Below are positions 11,132 through 21,103 of a stretch of 64,000 bases of DNA, piece by piece. The notes under the pieces were generated by a model. The model saw nothing but the letters and a program-made list of their open reading frames with translations, did no database searches and was not told the DNA's origin. This DNA comes from Bathynomus jamesi (lineage: Eukaryota; Arthropoda; Malacostraca; Isopoda; Cirolanidae), in NCBI GenBank assembly GCA_023014485.1, contig JAJOZX010012279.1:51142-115141 (forward strand). Direction: 5' to 3'. How positions within the stretch are numbered: position 1 is the stretch's first letter; every line of letters begins with the position of its first letter. The translations under genes and the position numbers were made by a program.

Positions 11132-11641
11132 TAACTCCCTACACTAACCACAATATTATCCAAAGTATTACCAATATAAAAAGGTATTATGTCTAAGACC
11201 GTAGGGATATTCGTTATATCTTCTATAGTAAAAACTGACGTAAAAAATTCGTTTAGCAAGGTAGCTATTTGCTTGTTTTCAGACTCTAGCTCTCCGTTAA
11301 AATTTTTCAACTGCCCGAAGACACTTTTTACTGGATTCCTAGTGTTGATATATTGAAAGAATCACTTGGGGTTTTATTTGCCGTCACGAACTATGGAGAT
11401 TTCAAATTCGCGGTTGGACTTTTTTATTACACTTTTCTTCACGCCTTAGAGATATGGAGTTGTTTCGTAACCACAAATTGTCTTTATCGCACTTATGTAG
11501 CCTATAAGCCCTATCTCTACTCTTTATAATATCTCCTACTCTAGAAGTATACCACAAGGGCTTGTTGTTTACTTTCGCACGCTTAATCTTGTACGGTACA
11601 CATTCTTCATTTATGGTCTTAAATACTGTTTCAAACGATTC

Positions 11642-12360
11642 TCACATTACTTTTGCGTTGGAGATCCCAATTAATTTTTCCCAATTGACGTGTGACAATT
11701 CATTTCGAAATTTACAGAAGTCTGCGTGCTGGAAGTTAGGAATTTTAGTCGAGTTAGCTGGTTTCGAGTGACTTACTGAGAGGACAAACTCTACCATATT
11801 GCGATCGCTATTGCTTAACAGTTCTATTACTTGAAGATCCGTGATTAGCCTATTATCCGTAGTTATTACTAAATTCGTAGATTCCCCAACCTTTTGAATA
11901 AGATAGCTTTCCTCGAGAAAATTAACTAAACGATTACTTTCCGCGTCTCCTTGCATTGTATCGTAATTTACGTTGGCGCAATTAAAGTCACCCATAAAAA
12001 AGTCTTGCTCACTACCTATTATTCTCTTTAGTTCACGCTATAACGCTTCGTTCGTATCAGCTGTTTGATTAGGGGGCCTATATATAACCGCAACAAGAAG
12101 TTTGAAATCGTTCAATTTAAGTTCTGCTGTAGTCGAATCTATCGGTTGTGGAATTGTGTACTTTATTTCTATAACGTTCGCAATATAATCTTTGACATAC
12201 AACATAACACCTTCTCGCCTACCTATTCTGTTTATAACAAAAATTCTATAACCTCTAATTTGATACTCCCCTACAAAGTCACGTGTTTCAGTGCTAAGCC
12301 ACGATTCATTTATCGCAATTAAATCACAGTCTTTACAATCAATTAAAGAAAAAATATTCG
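11642..12360 (-). pseudogene. LINE C EEP endonuclease (broken)
   Basis: The open piece 11995-11642 begins 'MGDFNCANVNY', the GDFN metal-site motif of exonuclease-endonuclease-phosphatase nucleases, and continues with 'LITDLQVIELLSNSDRNMVEF', which has the Ser-Asp-(His-like) terminal motif degraded to SDRN. Earlier parts of the domain lie in 12360-12000 in other frames. This nuclease nicks target DNA to prime retrotransposition. Confidence 0.7.
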
Positions 12361-12539
12361 TTTATTTTATTTCGTAAGCTACAAGCATTTAAGTTTAGAA
12401 ACTTCAAATTGTTTGTAATTACGATACATTCGCGAGCGCAAGGGAAATTTGAGGAAATTACGCCGGGACCGTTCGAGTTACTGCATCCTGAAAAGAAAAG
12501 AAAGTATTATGAAATAGTCTTCCTAAACGAGCAGCTCCA

Positions 12540-13305
12540 ACGTCATTAAAATGAAGTCCATCTCCGAGGAACAAGTCCCTCCTGCCGAAGAAAGTGTTCC
12601 AAAAATTCGCAAAATGCATTCCTTCCTGTTGGCAAAGAGACTTTAGGTTACTGTTGATATAGGTCGCCTTGCTGTATAAATCGCTTCGTTGGATAATTCG
12701 AGGAAGTATACCTGTTAAAACAATCAGATTAGTTTTTTCCTTTAGTCGATCTAGTAAGTCCCTGTACCTAGCCAGCAGCTCTTCCGATCTAGAATTTAAA
12801 ACGTTATTAGTACCGACATGAATAACATAAGTTGTGTCGTCAGGGGTTCGTCTGTAAAATGGTCAACACTATTTGTTATATCCTCCACCCTTGCACCAGG
12901 GTAGCAGTAACGGCGCCTACGACGAGGGTTTCTCCCACAGAATTCCTCGAGTTGTCTTCGAACAATGGAATCGCCAACGAGTCGTATTTCCGGTTCATCA
13001 GCATCTTCGGAACCTAAAACAGAAAACTTATTGTTTGTTGTTACTGGTAGACAAGTTTTAGGTTTTCTCAATGGCGCTCCATTACGCACTTGAACGAAGG
13101 GTTGAGAACTATGGGGAGAGAGAGGGGGGCTATTAGTACTATTCATATTATTAGTAGAAACTGAGGCAGTAGGGGTCTTAACTGAAGTCTCAAGGGATTC
13201 TAATTTTGCCCTCAGAATCATCACCCTTTCTTCTTGCCTCAATATGGCCTTCCTCTCATGTTCTAACTCGTTCCTGAGCCTTCCATGCTTGAGCGCCACC
13301 TGCAA
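12540..13305 (-). pseudogene. LINE C ORF1: coiled coil plus SGNH/GDSL esterase (frameshifted)
   Basis: From 13305 the frame gives a charged coiled-coil-like N-terminus (residues 1-45, 'RNELEHERKAILRQEERVMI'), a Ser/Pro/Asn-rich linker, and then 'LVGDSIVRRQLEEFC' (block I, catalytic Ser in GDS). After a frameshift near 12840 the minus strand continues with a 'HVGTNN' block III near 12815-12795 and a 'DGLHFN' block V near 12560-12545 that carries the Asp/His pair. Esterase ORF1s are known from CR1 and L2 LINEs. All three catalytic blocks survive although the frame does not. Confidence 0.75.
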
Positions 13306-13775
13306 ACTAACTGTTCATTAATATTAGCCAAAGTAAACGCGTAAGCGGCAAATTTCCCTTCACAGCGACTGCAAATACTTGACGTGGGTGCCATGCTATT
13401 AATTAATTAAAAAAAACGAAAAAAAAACGAGCGTTTGGAAATTAATAAATTACAACGAAGGTCTACCCCGTGCTTATTGTGCCGTTACCTGCGCAAGCCC
13501 GCAAAATATTCTTGAAACGCAGAAACAGGTTCTTCTAACACAAATTTATACCAAATGAATATATACTTAATTAAGCTAACGACGAAAGATCTGTAAAAGA
13601 AACAGTATTAATAAAACTTATCTTTCCGCTATTCGACCGACTTTTTTCTTTCCCTTTTTTTCCTTTTTCCCACGGTGGGTGACCACACCCTACTTGATCC
13701 CCGTAGCAAGGGAAAATGAACCTTATGAAACCTCCTTTTCTAATAGATTTGAAAAACAAACACGGCAAACATATA

Positions 13776-13777
13776 TG

Positions 13778-13822
<45 letters not shown>

Positions 13823-13828
13823 ATATAC
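13776..13828. repeat. (TA)n microsatellite
   Basis: Interrupted TA run between LINE C and SINE fragments. Confidence 0.9.
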
Positions 13829-13854
13829 CTTTGGTAACCTTTGGTTAGCTTCCG

Positions 13855-13965
13855 CCAGAATTGTTCATTCTGACGAAGGTCAAGCTTTTCACTCCACCTT
13901 AGACCTACAGTTTAACGTGGAATCTGAACCACACCCCATCAGCAGCCCAGCGTCTTAACCACTAG
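13855..13965 (-). repeat. SINE body fragment (same family as 7.0 kb SINE)
   Basis: Minus strand 'GTTCAGATTCCACGTTAAAC' and 'TGTAGGTCTAAGGTGGAG' parallel the SINE body at 7.05 kb. The stretch ends where the next, tRNA-derived repeat begins. Confidence 0.45.
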
Positions 13966-13984
13966 GCCACTTAGGGTACCCATT

Positions 13985-14110
13985 TATCTACCAACCACTT
14001 TCTTTATTGTGTGGAAGGATGAATAGCTGGGTTGTGCTACGCGCGCCGGCTGCCGTCGGGTCTCGAACCCGGGGCCGATGGATTCGTAGTCAGCGACGCT
14101 AAATATTGAC
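13985..14110 (-). mobile_element. tRNA-derived SINE or tRNA pseudogene (tRNA-Arg-like)
   Basis: Minus strand from 14105: 'GCGTCGCTGACTACGAATCC' resembles the anticodon arm of tRNA-Arg (ACG), followed by 'CCCGGGTTCGAGACCCG', a good T-arm/B box. The 5' acceptor and D arm are absent, and a conserved tail continues to 13985 ('GCTATTCATCCTTCCACAC'). The tail recurs near 30.07 kb, so this is a repeat rather than a tRNA gene. Confidence 0.6.
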
Positions 14111-14758
14111 GAACCAGTAAGCGAAACCATAAATAAAACAATGGAACATTATCCAGACTTCGCGCGCCAGAACTACCGGAAGGGTAGAGAGACCCCCATA
14201 CACTACATCCAGCAACAACAACAACAACAACAACCCCATAAATCTAGGCCGAAGCAGGGAACTCCACCTCAGAAACAAGCTCCACAAACTCAGAATGCAC
14301 GCCCTTCTCCTCAATATTTTAATTGTGATAGTTTTGGACACATGAGTCAATGCAATTATCCCCCGTATTGCTTCCACTGTTATGAACATGGTCATCGCTG
14401 TTGCGACCGACAAAAATGTGCTGACAAAGTCACAAAGCCCTGCAGGGTACAGGCCCAACTTCCAGAAATCAAATCACCAACGCTCCTAAAAAGCCCTCCA
14501 ATTCTCAGAAACCAGTTAATTCCCAGCCTCAACAGAACCACCAACCAAATAGATCACGACCACAAGGTCAATTATAATATTACCCGATGTCCAGACCCCA
14601 ATATAATCAGCAAGATCGTATGGTCCGGTACGTAAAAGTGCCTGTTGAAGAATCAGTTTCTCCGGAGTACACTTTTCAAGAAGACCCTCCAGTATATTGT
14701 GATCCAGTAGCATATGACTCAGGTCCTCCCATAGAAATCAGTTCAAGTTCTTTTTAGA
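14111..14758 (+). pseudogene. Gypsy Gag C-terminus with CCHC zinc knuckles
   Basis: The 14141-14635 frame has a polyGln run (residues 24-31), a Gln/Pro-rich linker, then two knuckles: 'FNCDSFGHMSQC' with a degenerate first Cys, and 'CFHCYEHGHRC'. A second open stretch in another frame (14588-14758, 'MSRPQYNQQDRMVRYVKVPV') continues the Pro-rich tail and ends at TAG. Zinc knuckles package retrotransposon RNA. The upstream capsid part is missing because the tRNA-derived repeat lies directly before it. Confidence 0.7.
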
Positions 14759-14869
14759 TCCCTCTTTGGAGGCAGCAGTTCAGCCTCTTCCCTCCTAAAT
14801 AGCAGTAATAAACCCACACACACACACCCATACACTACCTATCAGGATTATAGGTGCGAGCCGACTAGA

Positions 14870-15180
14870 TTTAATAATAAATTGCAGCACAGATAACCGA
14901 GATTTAACCGCTCTCCTAGATACAGGAGAACATGCAACATTAATTAAGAAACGATGTGCAGATGAGTTACAAGAGAGCACAGATTATAAATATGAAATTA
15001 AGGCACCTTCCTCCCAACTCAAGAGGAGTTACAGGCACACCCATACCTACATATGGAGAAATCGAATTATATTTAGGAGTTAGTAATGCGGTATATCCCG
15101 CAAAATGTTGTATTGTGGAAGCAGTAGCCACCTTCCACACCGATATCATACTAGGTATGGATTTCTTCAACCGGAATTAA
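14870..15180 (+). pseudogene. Gypsy aspartic protease (frameshifted)
   Basis: The active site appears as 'LLDTGEHATLI' near 14914-14946 (DTG, with Ala of the usual DTGA replaced by Glu). After a frame change near 15020 the second half reads 'GEIELYLGVSNAV' and 'TDIILGMDFFNRN', the conserved ILG box. It would cleave the Gag-Pol polyprotein. The frameshift and the TAA at 15178 make it inactive. Confidence 0.75.
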
Positions 15181-15255
15181 TGGGAAATTTACCCAGCCGG
15201 AAAATTAGTTAAGTGTAGAAATAGGACACACCCTCTCCATGAAAATAATAGATAG

Positions 15256-15720
15256 GTGCCGCACGTTCAGCCTAATTCTAACAGAATCAATTTAGTTCGG
15301 ATTTCCGAGAGAAATAGGAAACCTACTCCAGTTTATAGCAGTTCAAGTCAGTCGGTTGCATCCAGAGAGACAACCGCCCCAGAAATGAGCCCCCAGAGTA
15401 ATCAGTTCCAGTTGTTGAATCCAGCAGGATCAACACAGTCAGTTTGCAGTCAGTCAGTTTGCAGTCAGTCAGTTTGCAGTCAGTCAGCTTCCAGTCAGTC
15501 AGCTTCCAATCAGACAGTTTCCAGTCAGCCAGTTTCAGTTAACTCAGCAGTTGAGATTCGAAATCCAACCGAAACGATTTTTCAACCAATTAGGCAAATC
15601 TTAATCACCGAACCAGAGTCAGATTCACATTTTTTCATATGCCCCACGGAGCATATAACAATAGCACCTTGTGAGAAGATTTGTTTCCTAGCGAAAGTAG
15701 TAAACGGTCAAGGAAAATTA
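15256..15720 (+). pseudogene. Gypsy protease-RT linker, Ser/Gln repeats
   Basis: An open frame of low complexity. Residues about 60-98 are repeats of 'SVCSQ' and 'SASSQ' type, encoded by a 15-bp tandem unit at about 15436-15530 (CAGTCAGTTTGCAGT). The frame then reads 'ICFLAKVVNGQGKL' up to the transposon insertion at 15721 and resumes at 18291. Confidence 0.6.
15436..15530. repeat. 15-bp coding tandem repeat
   Basis: About six units of CAGTCAGTTTGCAGT and variants inside the Gypsy linker ORF. Confidence 0.85.
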
Positions 15721-18287
15721 CACTGTGTAACACTGATTCTGTTTATATAGAATTTTTGTTTTTATATGCATTTGTGGGCGCTGAGTCCAAATCTGGCCTT
15801 GGTTTGTGTGTATCATCAATGGTTTCAGAGATAATCCATTTTTCATGTTTTACCAGTATAATGTTATTATGGGCGCAGCAATATCAGAATAATCAGGAAT
15901 TGTTGAGAACAATCCGGATGTTCGTTGACAGTTTCTTGCTCCAGAAATTGCCCGAAACTTCCACTGTGCTATATAAAGAAGAGCGCAGAGTCTGAGAAGT
16001 CAGTAAGTGTGAGCACACAAAGAAAGCAGGTTGTTTGTCTGATGGTTACCAGCACTGAGGTACTGTGTTTCTCTGCTTCTCTGTGCTGGCGATTTGAGTG
16101 TTGTGAATACATCTTTTTTCTGGAAGCTGTAATCTGTTGCAGATTTAATAACTCCTCTCTATATCTGCAGGTTATGATTATTGTAGTACAGTTTGGTAAA
16201 GAGAATGGCAACTAGAGCTTGTAAACACTCGCCGGATATATTCTGCTACGTTTGTGGGTATTACATAGGCCCCAAGCAAGTATCGCACAAGATTGTGAAA
16301 GGCACCAAGTTCTGGAACGCGTATGGGCTCTATTTTGGTATGCCTATGGGTGACCAAGATAAGCCCTGGGCACCCCATGTGATCTGTGGAAGCTGCCGCT
16401 CCACACTTGAAGGGTGGCTGCGGGGAGTACGCAAGGCAATGCCCTTTGCGGTACCCAGAATATGGAGAGAACCGTACAGGAAAGTTAAAGGAAGGCAGAC
16501 TCTTTAGTATCCAAGCATAGCGTCGTCCATAGCTCCTGTACCACATGGCGAAGGTCTTCCAATACCACGTCCACCAGAACAGGTATCTTATCCATTACTT
16601 TACCTTCTGTATTTACAGACTGTGGGTCATTATATGTCGATTTTTCTTAGTGCTGATGCTCTTCTACATATATAGCTATGCCTATATTTTGTTTCTTTGC
16701 TTTGCAGGTTGAAAATGAGGATGCAGCTAGCTCATCTGAGATGGCGGCTGGTGAGGACAGTCATGATGAAAAGTATACAGTAACTTTCAGTACAAACCCT
16801 CACTTTCCAAATCAGAGGGAATTCGACGACTTAATTAGAGATTTGGGTCTGACGAAATCAGGGTCTGAGCTACTGACCTCCAGACTCAAAGAGTGGAATT
16901 TGCTTGGAGAAAACTGCAAGAGCACTGTATACCGAAAGCGGCATGAAGAGTTTGCAAGGTTCTACGATGTCAATGGCTCTCTCTGTTATTGCAGCGAGGT
17001 TAATGGTCTATTCACAGCTATTGGGTAACACATATACCCTCAGAGTGGCGCCTGTTTATTGACAGTTCAACTCGGAGTTTAAAAGCTGTCCTACTCCACA
17101 ATGGGAACAAATATCCATGTATACCAGTTGCACATTCTGTTCAAATGAAAGAGGACTATGAAAATGTCAAACAACTGCTCAGTCAAATCAGGTATGAACA
17201 ATATAACTGAGACGTGTGTGGTGATTTCAAAATGATTGGTTTCCTGTTAGGTTTACAAGGAGGGTTTACTAAATATTCATGTTTTCTTTGCCTGTGTGAT
17301 AGCAGGGCTTCAACTGAGCACTATAAAACAGTTCAGTGGCCTCCACGTGAAGGACTGCAACCAGGAAAGTACAATGTACTCAGGAAACCTCTTGTGAAGC
17401 CTGACATAGTTCTGCTACCACCTCCCCATATTAAGTTGGGTCTAATTAAGCAGTTTGTAACTGCGTTAGATTTTGGAGGGGAAGTTTTCCAACAGATTCG
17501 GGTCATGTTCCCTAAACTCTCTGAGGCCAAACTCAAGGCTGGCATCTTTGTAGGACCACAAGTCAAGGCGCTGTTGAATTCAAAGAACCTTGAAGCCAAG
17601 ATGACTCCGATCGAAAAAGAGGCTTGGTGTGCTTTCCGTGATGTGGTTCGTGGGGTTTTAGGCAACCATAAAGCACCAAACTATAAGGAGTTAGTGTCAA
17701 ACTTGATTAAGTGCTATGGCAAAATGGGGTGCCGTATGTCTTTAAAATTACACTATCTGCATTCACATCTAGACTTTTTTCGTGATAACCTGGGCGATGT
17801 GAGTGAAGAACATGGCGAAAGATTCCATCAAGATATTCAAACGATGGAGAAAAGGTACCAGGGCCATTGGGATGCTTCCATGATGGGAGACTACGTATGG
17901 TCGCTGATCAGAAAGGATAAGAATGTTCATACGCGGAAGTCGCTTTCTTCAGTGCATTTTTAAGGAACGCACACTGCATAACGAGGCTTGTTATTCTCTT
18001 ATCGGTTCTCCTCATGTATATATTATATCCTTTGCACCATTTTGGGTTTGTCAAACAATTTTGGCTCATTAAATATTAATTTCCAATAGTGTTTTTATTT
18101 TCAGAAAATATTTATGTTAGCCTTCTTTATATACTTTGCCATATGAAAAGTGTGATAACCTATATTTTTGAGACGGTTGATGATAGAGCAAAACCAATAT
18201 CAATTTTGGAATCAGCACCCCGAAATCATTAAGAAACGACAGAAAAATCACAATAAACCGTAAATTTTTCAAATTTGTTACCCAGTG
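15721..18287 (+). mobile_element. DNA transposon with CACTG ends and TTA target duplication (CMC-like?)
   Basis: Left end CACTGTGTAACA, right end TGTTACCCAGTG: a 12-bp terminal inverted repeat with one mismatch. TTA flanks both ends (15718-15720 and 18288-18290). Removing the element and one TTA rejoins the Gypsy reading frame, which fixes the boundaries. CACTR termini and 3-bp duplications are typical of the CMC (EnSpm/CACTA) superfamily; that placement is inference. Confidence 0.75.
16205..17963 (+). pseudogene. Candidate transposase of the CACTG element, multi-exon, broken
   Basis: First part (16205-16507): a Cys-rich N-terminus 'CYVCGYYIGPKQ' and 'HVICGSCRSTLEGWL', probably a zinc-binding module; after a TAG at 16505 an open stretch reaches a possible donor near 16585 (CAG|GTATCT). 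An acceptor TTTGCAG at 16702-16708 starts the next part (to 17028), and 17060-17963 holds the core. Acidic candidates are D in 'LFIDSS' (about 17058), D in 'CGDFKM' (about 17222) and E in 'SEEHGERFHQ' (about 17801-17829), with 'CFLCLCD' between. That D-D-E spacing suggests an RNase H-like transposase; this is inference. A TGA at 17211 and a frame change near 17025 break it. I know the family only as uncharacterised multi-copy arthropod proteins. Confidence 0.55.
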
Positions 18288-18290
18288 TTA

Positions 18291-19075
18291 TTAGAATCAG
18301 ATCGCACTCTTATTACAGAGAAAACTAATTTCAAGAGAGATGTTCTTATTACCCAAGTTCTTAGTCATAGTCAGAATTCAGCTGTCCCTGTTGATTGTTT
18401 AAACAAAGGAAAAAGCCCTATTGAATTAACTTCAAAGCAGAGGATAGGAACTGTTTCCACAGTAGAAATAAATTCAGATTTCCCTACCAGTACTACAGTA
18501 TAAGTCGTGTTTCCAATTCCTTAGAGCAAAACCCTTTAGCATTAAGAGAAGAATATAAGAAATGTCTGGAGCACTCTCTTCAGGAGTCACCAGAATTACA
18601 GGATCCCAAACTACTGGAATTATCATACTTCTCAATTTCCTGATATGAAATAGAGATGTGATTGTCCTAAAAGGAGATCCTCTGGGCCGAACTAATTTGG
18701 TCCCCTTCGAAATGAAGCTGGAACCCAATTCCAAACCCATCTTTATTCCTCCGTATAGGGTTCCACATTCCCAATTAGCAACTCTTGAGGAACACATCAA
18801 GGACATGTTGGAGAAGGATGTTATTCAGCCTCCAGCCAGTCCTTGGTCCGCTCCCATGATTCTTGTTTTCAAAAAGGACGGAACATCTCGCCCTTTTATA
18901 GATTTTAGACGCCTAAATCATATTACCATCCCAGACCGTTTCCCTATTCCAAACATGCAGGAAACAATTCTGAAAGTAGGGAGAACTAACTTCTTTTCAT
19001 CCGTCGATTTAGCATCCGGTTATTGGCAAATGGAGGTCAGTCCCGAATGTCGGCCGAATCTTGTTAATCTTCTGT
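18291..19075 (+). pseudogene. Gypsy linker and reverse transcriptase N-terminus (truncated)
   Basis: After the inserted transposon, 18291-18503 continues the linker ('GKSPIELTSKQRIGT'). From about 18658 the RT reads 'PYRVPHSQLATLEEHIKDML', 'VIQPPASPWSAPMILVFKKDG', 'FIDFRRLNHITIPDRFPIP' and 'FFSSVDLASGYWQMEVSPE', the fingers and first palm Asp. The YxDD box would come next but the sequence switches to a mariner fragment at about 19078. A stop lies near 18642 between linker and RT. Confidence 0.85.
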
Positions 19076-19077
19076 CA

Positions 19078-19351
19078 TCGAAAATCATGGCTCTGGCCTG
19101 GCTTCTTCCTGCTTGTCACCACTGGTTGATGTTGACGGTCGTCCTGTGAGCTGAGCATCTGTCACACATGTCCGACCTTCCTTGAAACTTTGAATCCACT
19201 CGTACACACTTCGCAGTGGTAACGCATTATTCCCATACTGAGCACATAAACGCGTGTGAATTTCAGCTCCTTTCACACCTGCGCACAAAAAATGAACCAC
19301 GGATCTCTGTTCTTCCAGAGTACAAATTGAAAGCGGTGCAGCCATGCTCAC
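19078..19351 (-). pseudogene. Mariner transposase N-terminal HTH fragment
   Basis: Minus strand from ATG at 19351: 'MAAPLSICTLEEQRSVVHF', 'CAQYGNNALPLRSVYEWIQ' and 'FKEGRTCVTDAQLTGRPSTS'. This is the paired-like helix-turn-helix DNA-binding region plus the GRP-like linker of mariner transposases (HTH_48 type). The catalytic domain is absent. It truncates the Gypsy RT. Confidence 0.75.
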
Positions 19352-19550
19352 TACTCGTACGATATGTGAGAGCTACGAGTAGCCTAAATAAGCCTACACT
19401 GTTGCTAGCCTAAATAAGCCTATACTGTTGCTAGCCTGAATAAGCCGTTAGATTCTCAGTTTCGCTCGTTATTACGAGTATATATTATATATACACTATA
19501 TTATCACTAAAATAAAAAGTGCGGATACTTATTGAAGTACCCTCGTTTGT

Positions 19551-19631
19551 GTGTATATATATATATATATAATATATACAGTATATATATATATATATAT
19601 ATATACTATATATATATATATATATATATAT
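19551..19631. repeat. (TA)n microsatellite left of PLE B
   Basis: Interrupted TA run adjoining the outer end of the PLE B left pseudo-LTR. Confidence 0.9.
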
Positions 19632-20034
19632 ATCAAAGCTATTGACTTCTCCTTAGGGAAACGGAGCTTACAGATGAACAGAAGGATCAACACAACGGCA
19701 AACATTTTCATTTATTTGTACTTCAGACGTTTCGACAAATCTTTTGTCATCATCAGTGAATTAAGTCTTAAAACCTTAAAACAAAAGTAAAAAGTGAAAA
19801 TTACATCAATACAATATTAAAACCATTAAAATTAAAACCTTAAAGCAAAATGAAAATTGCATCAATACAAAATTAAAATCATTTAAATTTCATCACTATA
19901 AAAACTAAAAATTAAATTAAATTACCTCAATAGGTAAATACACAATGTTTACATCCACCTCCATACTTGGCAAAGTCTAAGAGAACACTGGATGGTCAGA
20001 GGATTAGAAAGGGTATGTCTGTGAGAATCGGTTG
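19632..20034 (-). repeat. PLE B pseudo-LTR, copy 1
   Basis: About 403 bp, near-identical to 23075-23475 in the same orientation and to 24507-24868 inverted. Holds a hammerhead-like motif at 19760-19722. Confidence 0.85.
19722..19760 (-). ncRNA. Hammerhead-ribozyme-like motif, PLE B copy 1
   Basis: Same motif as at 24781-24819, read on minus. Confidence 0.6.
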
Positions 20035-20039
20035 GTTAG

Positions 20040-20492
20040 TTAAAAGAGTTGTAATTTGTAGGATGAGCTATTATTATTAAGGGAGGGTTTGTTTCTATAG
20101 ATGTACAAAGATTCTAAAATTCGGAGTTCTGTAAGGTTATTGGATCTAGTTAAAATTTCAAACTGAGTTTTGTGAAGGGGATGGTCGTTTTCATTACTAT
20201 GGTTTCTAATTGCGGATTGTGGAGGGCTACTGAGGGGACGGTTGGTACGGACTGACAAGCCCAAATGTTGAGAAAGGCGCACCTCCAGTTGGAGTTGAGT
20301 GCTGCCAATATACGCAGCCTTACAGCTGTCGCACGTGTATTTGTAAACAACATTGGGGCATACAGTTTTGGGGAATTCATCTTTGAACTTTAAAAAATTT
20401 GATAATTTAAGTGGGTTGACGAAGGCGAATCTAAAATTTATTTGGGGATAACTAGACTTGAGCAGTTTGGACAATTCACCTGGAATACGCAA
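20040..20492 (-). pseudogene. PLE B minus copy: GIY-YIG endonuclease part
   Basis: About 150 codons: 'CPNVVYKYTCDSCKAAYIGST' holds the GIY-YIG core (residues about 45-65), then 'LEVRLSQHLGLSVRTNRP' with the conserved Arg, and a Glu in 'LTELRILESLYIY' near residue 130. It ends TAA just before the pseudo-LTR. Upstream it is cut from the RT by the hAT-like insertion at 20503. The frame is identical in the plus copy at 24050-24502. Confidence 0.8.
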
Positions 20493-20502
20493 TGATAAAT
20501 AA

Positions 20503-21103
20503 CAGTGGCGACTGGCGTATAGGAGCGATGGAGCGGTCGCTCCCCCTTGCTTGAAACGATAAATATTAATTTAACAGATAAAAAATATATTAATTTTAAG
20601 ATATTAAAATAAATATTCTTGAAATATATTTTAAAAATTCATGTGGCATATCATGATTCATGAGGCATTTTGAGTAAGCCTTCATACAGTACATAATATT
20701 ATAAATTTATAGCATAGCTTCAAACAGCGTACCCTGTTTGAATACAAAATAATATTGCAGCCGAATGGAGCGATAGATTTTTCGCTCAAGTAAATATAAA
20801 TTATATTTTACTGTTGTAATGAAAATATAAGTACAATCGCGAATTTTTTTTATAATAATAACTTTATTTTTACTAATAGTTACTTCAGTAATAATGATAT
20901 AAACCATTTATATGTATTTTATTGAAATTATTACTTATTTGTAATTAACTAGAATTGTACGTCTGGCATAGCCGCATATGTTAATACAAGTACTGTACTC
21001 TTGTGAGCGGCAGTTGGATTCGCGCTAGCCTATTGTGAGTCCGTGTTGTCGTACAATTTTATGAAATCGCACCCCCATACATTTATACCACGAGTCGCCA
21101 CTG
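20503..21103. mobile_element. hAT-like MITE inside PLE B
   Basis: 601 bp with terminal inverted repeats CAGTGGCGACT at both ends and a GTATA shared just inside. Flanks ATAAATAA (left) and AATTTAT(C) (right) are compatible with a decayed 8-bp duplication. The inverted PLE copy at 24030 lacks it and shows the empty site. No transposase. Confidence 0.7.

Larger units (their letters stand above)
9480..13560 (-). mobile_element. LINE C, CR1-type retrotransposon with esterase ORF1
   Basis: The longest LINE of the window, in minus orientation: ORF1 (13305-12540), endonuclease (about 12360-11640), RT (11131-9749), 3' end near 9650-9480 with an embedded or adjacent SINE-body fragment. Coiled-coil plus SGNH-esterase ORF1 followed by EEP-RT is the CR1/L2 layout. 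The copy is near full length but carries frameshifts in every domain. The 5' boundary lies somewhere in 13320-13560. Confidence 0.75.
14111..19075 (+). mobile_element. Gypsy/Ty3-like retrotransposon fragment, interrupted
   Basis: Gag with zinc knuckles, an aspartic protease, a protease-RT linker and the N-terminal half of RT, in Ty3/Gypsy order. A 2567-bp DNA transposon splits it at 15721. The element breaks off inside RT at about 19075 against a mariner fragment, so RNase H, integrase and both LTRs are missing. Confidence 0.8.

Noticed and set aside
14030..14110. A functional tRNA-Arg gene
   Set aside because: Only anticodon and T-arm-like parts exist; acceptor and D arm are missing and the tail recurs elsewhere, so it is a SINE or pseudogene.
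15436..15530. CRISPR-like direct repeats
   Set aside because: The 15-bp units are contiguous with no spacers, lie in a eukaryotic coding frame and encode Ser/Gln repeats.
16178..16546. 122-codon minus ORF
   Set aside because: Antisense of the Cys-rich first coding part of the CACTG element, which has the better protein signature.
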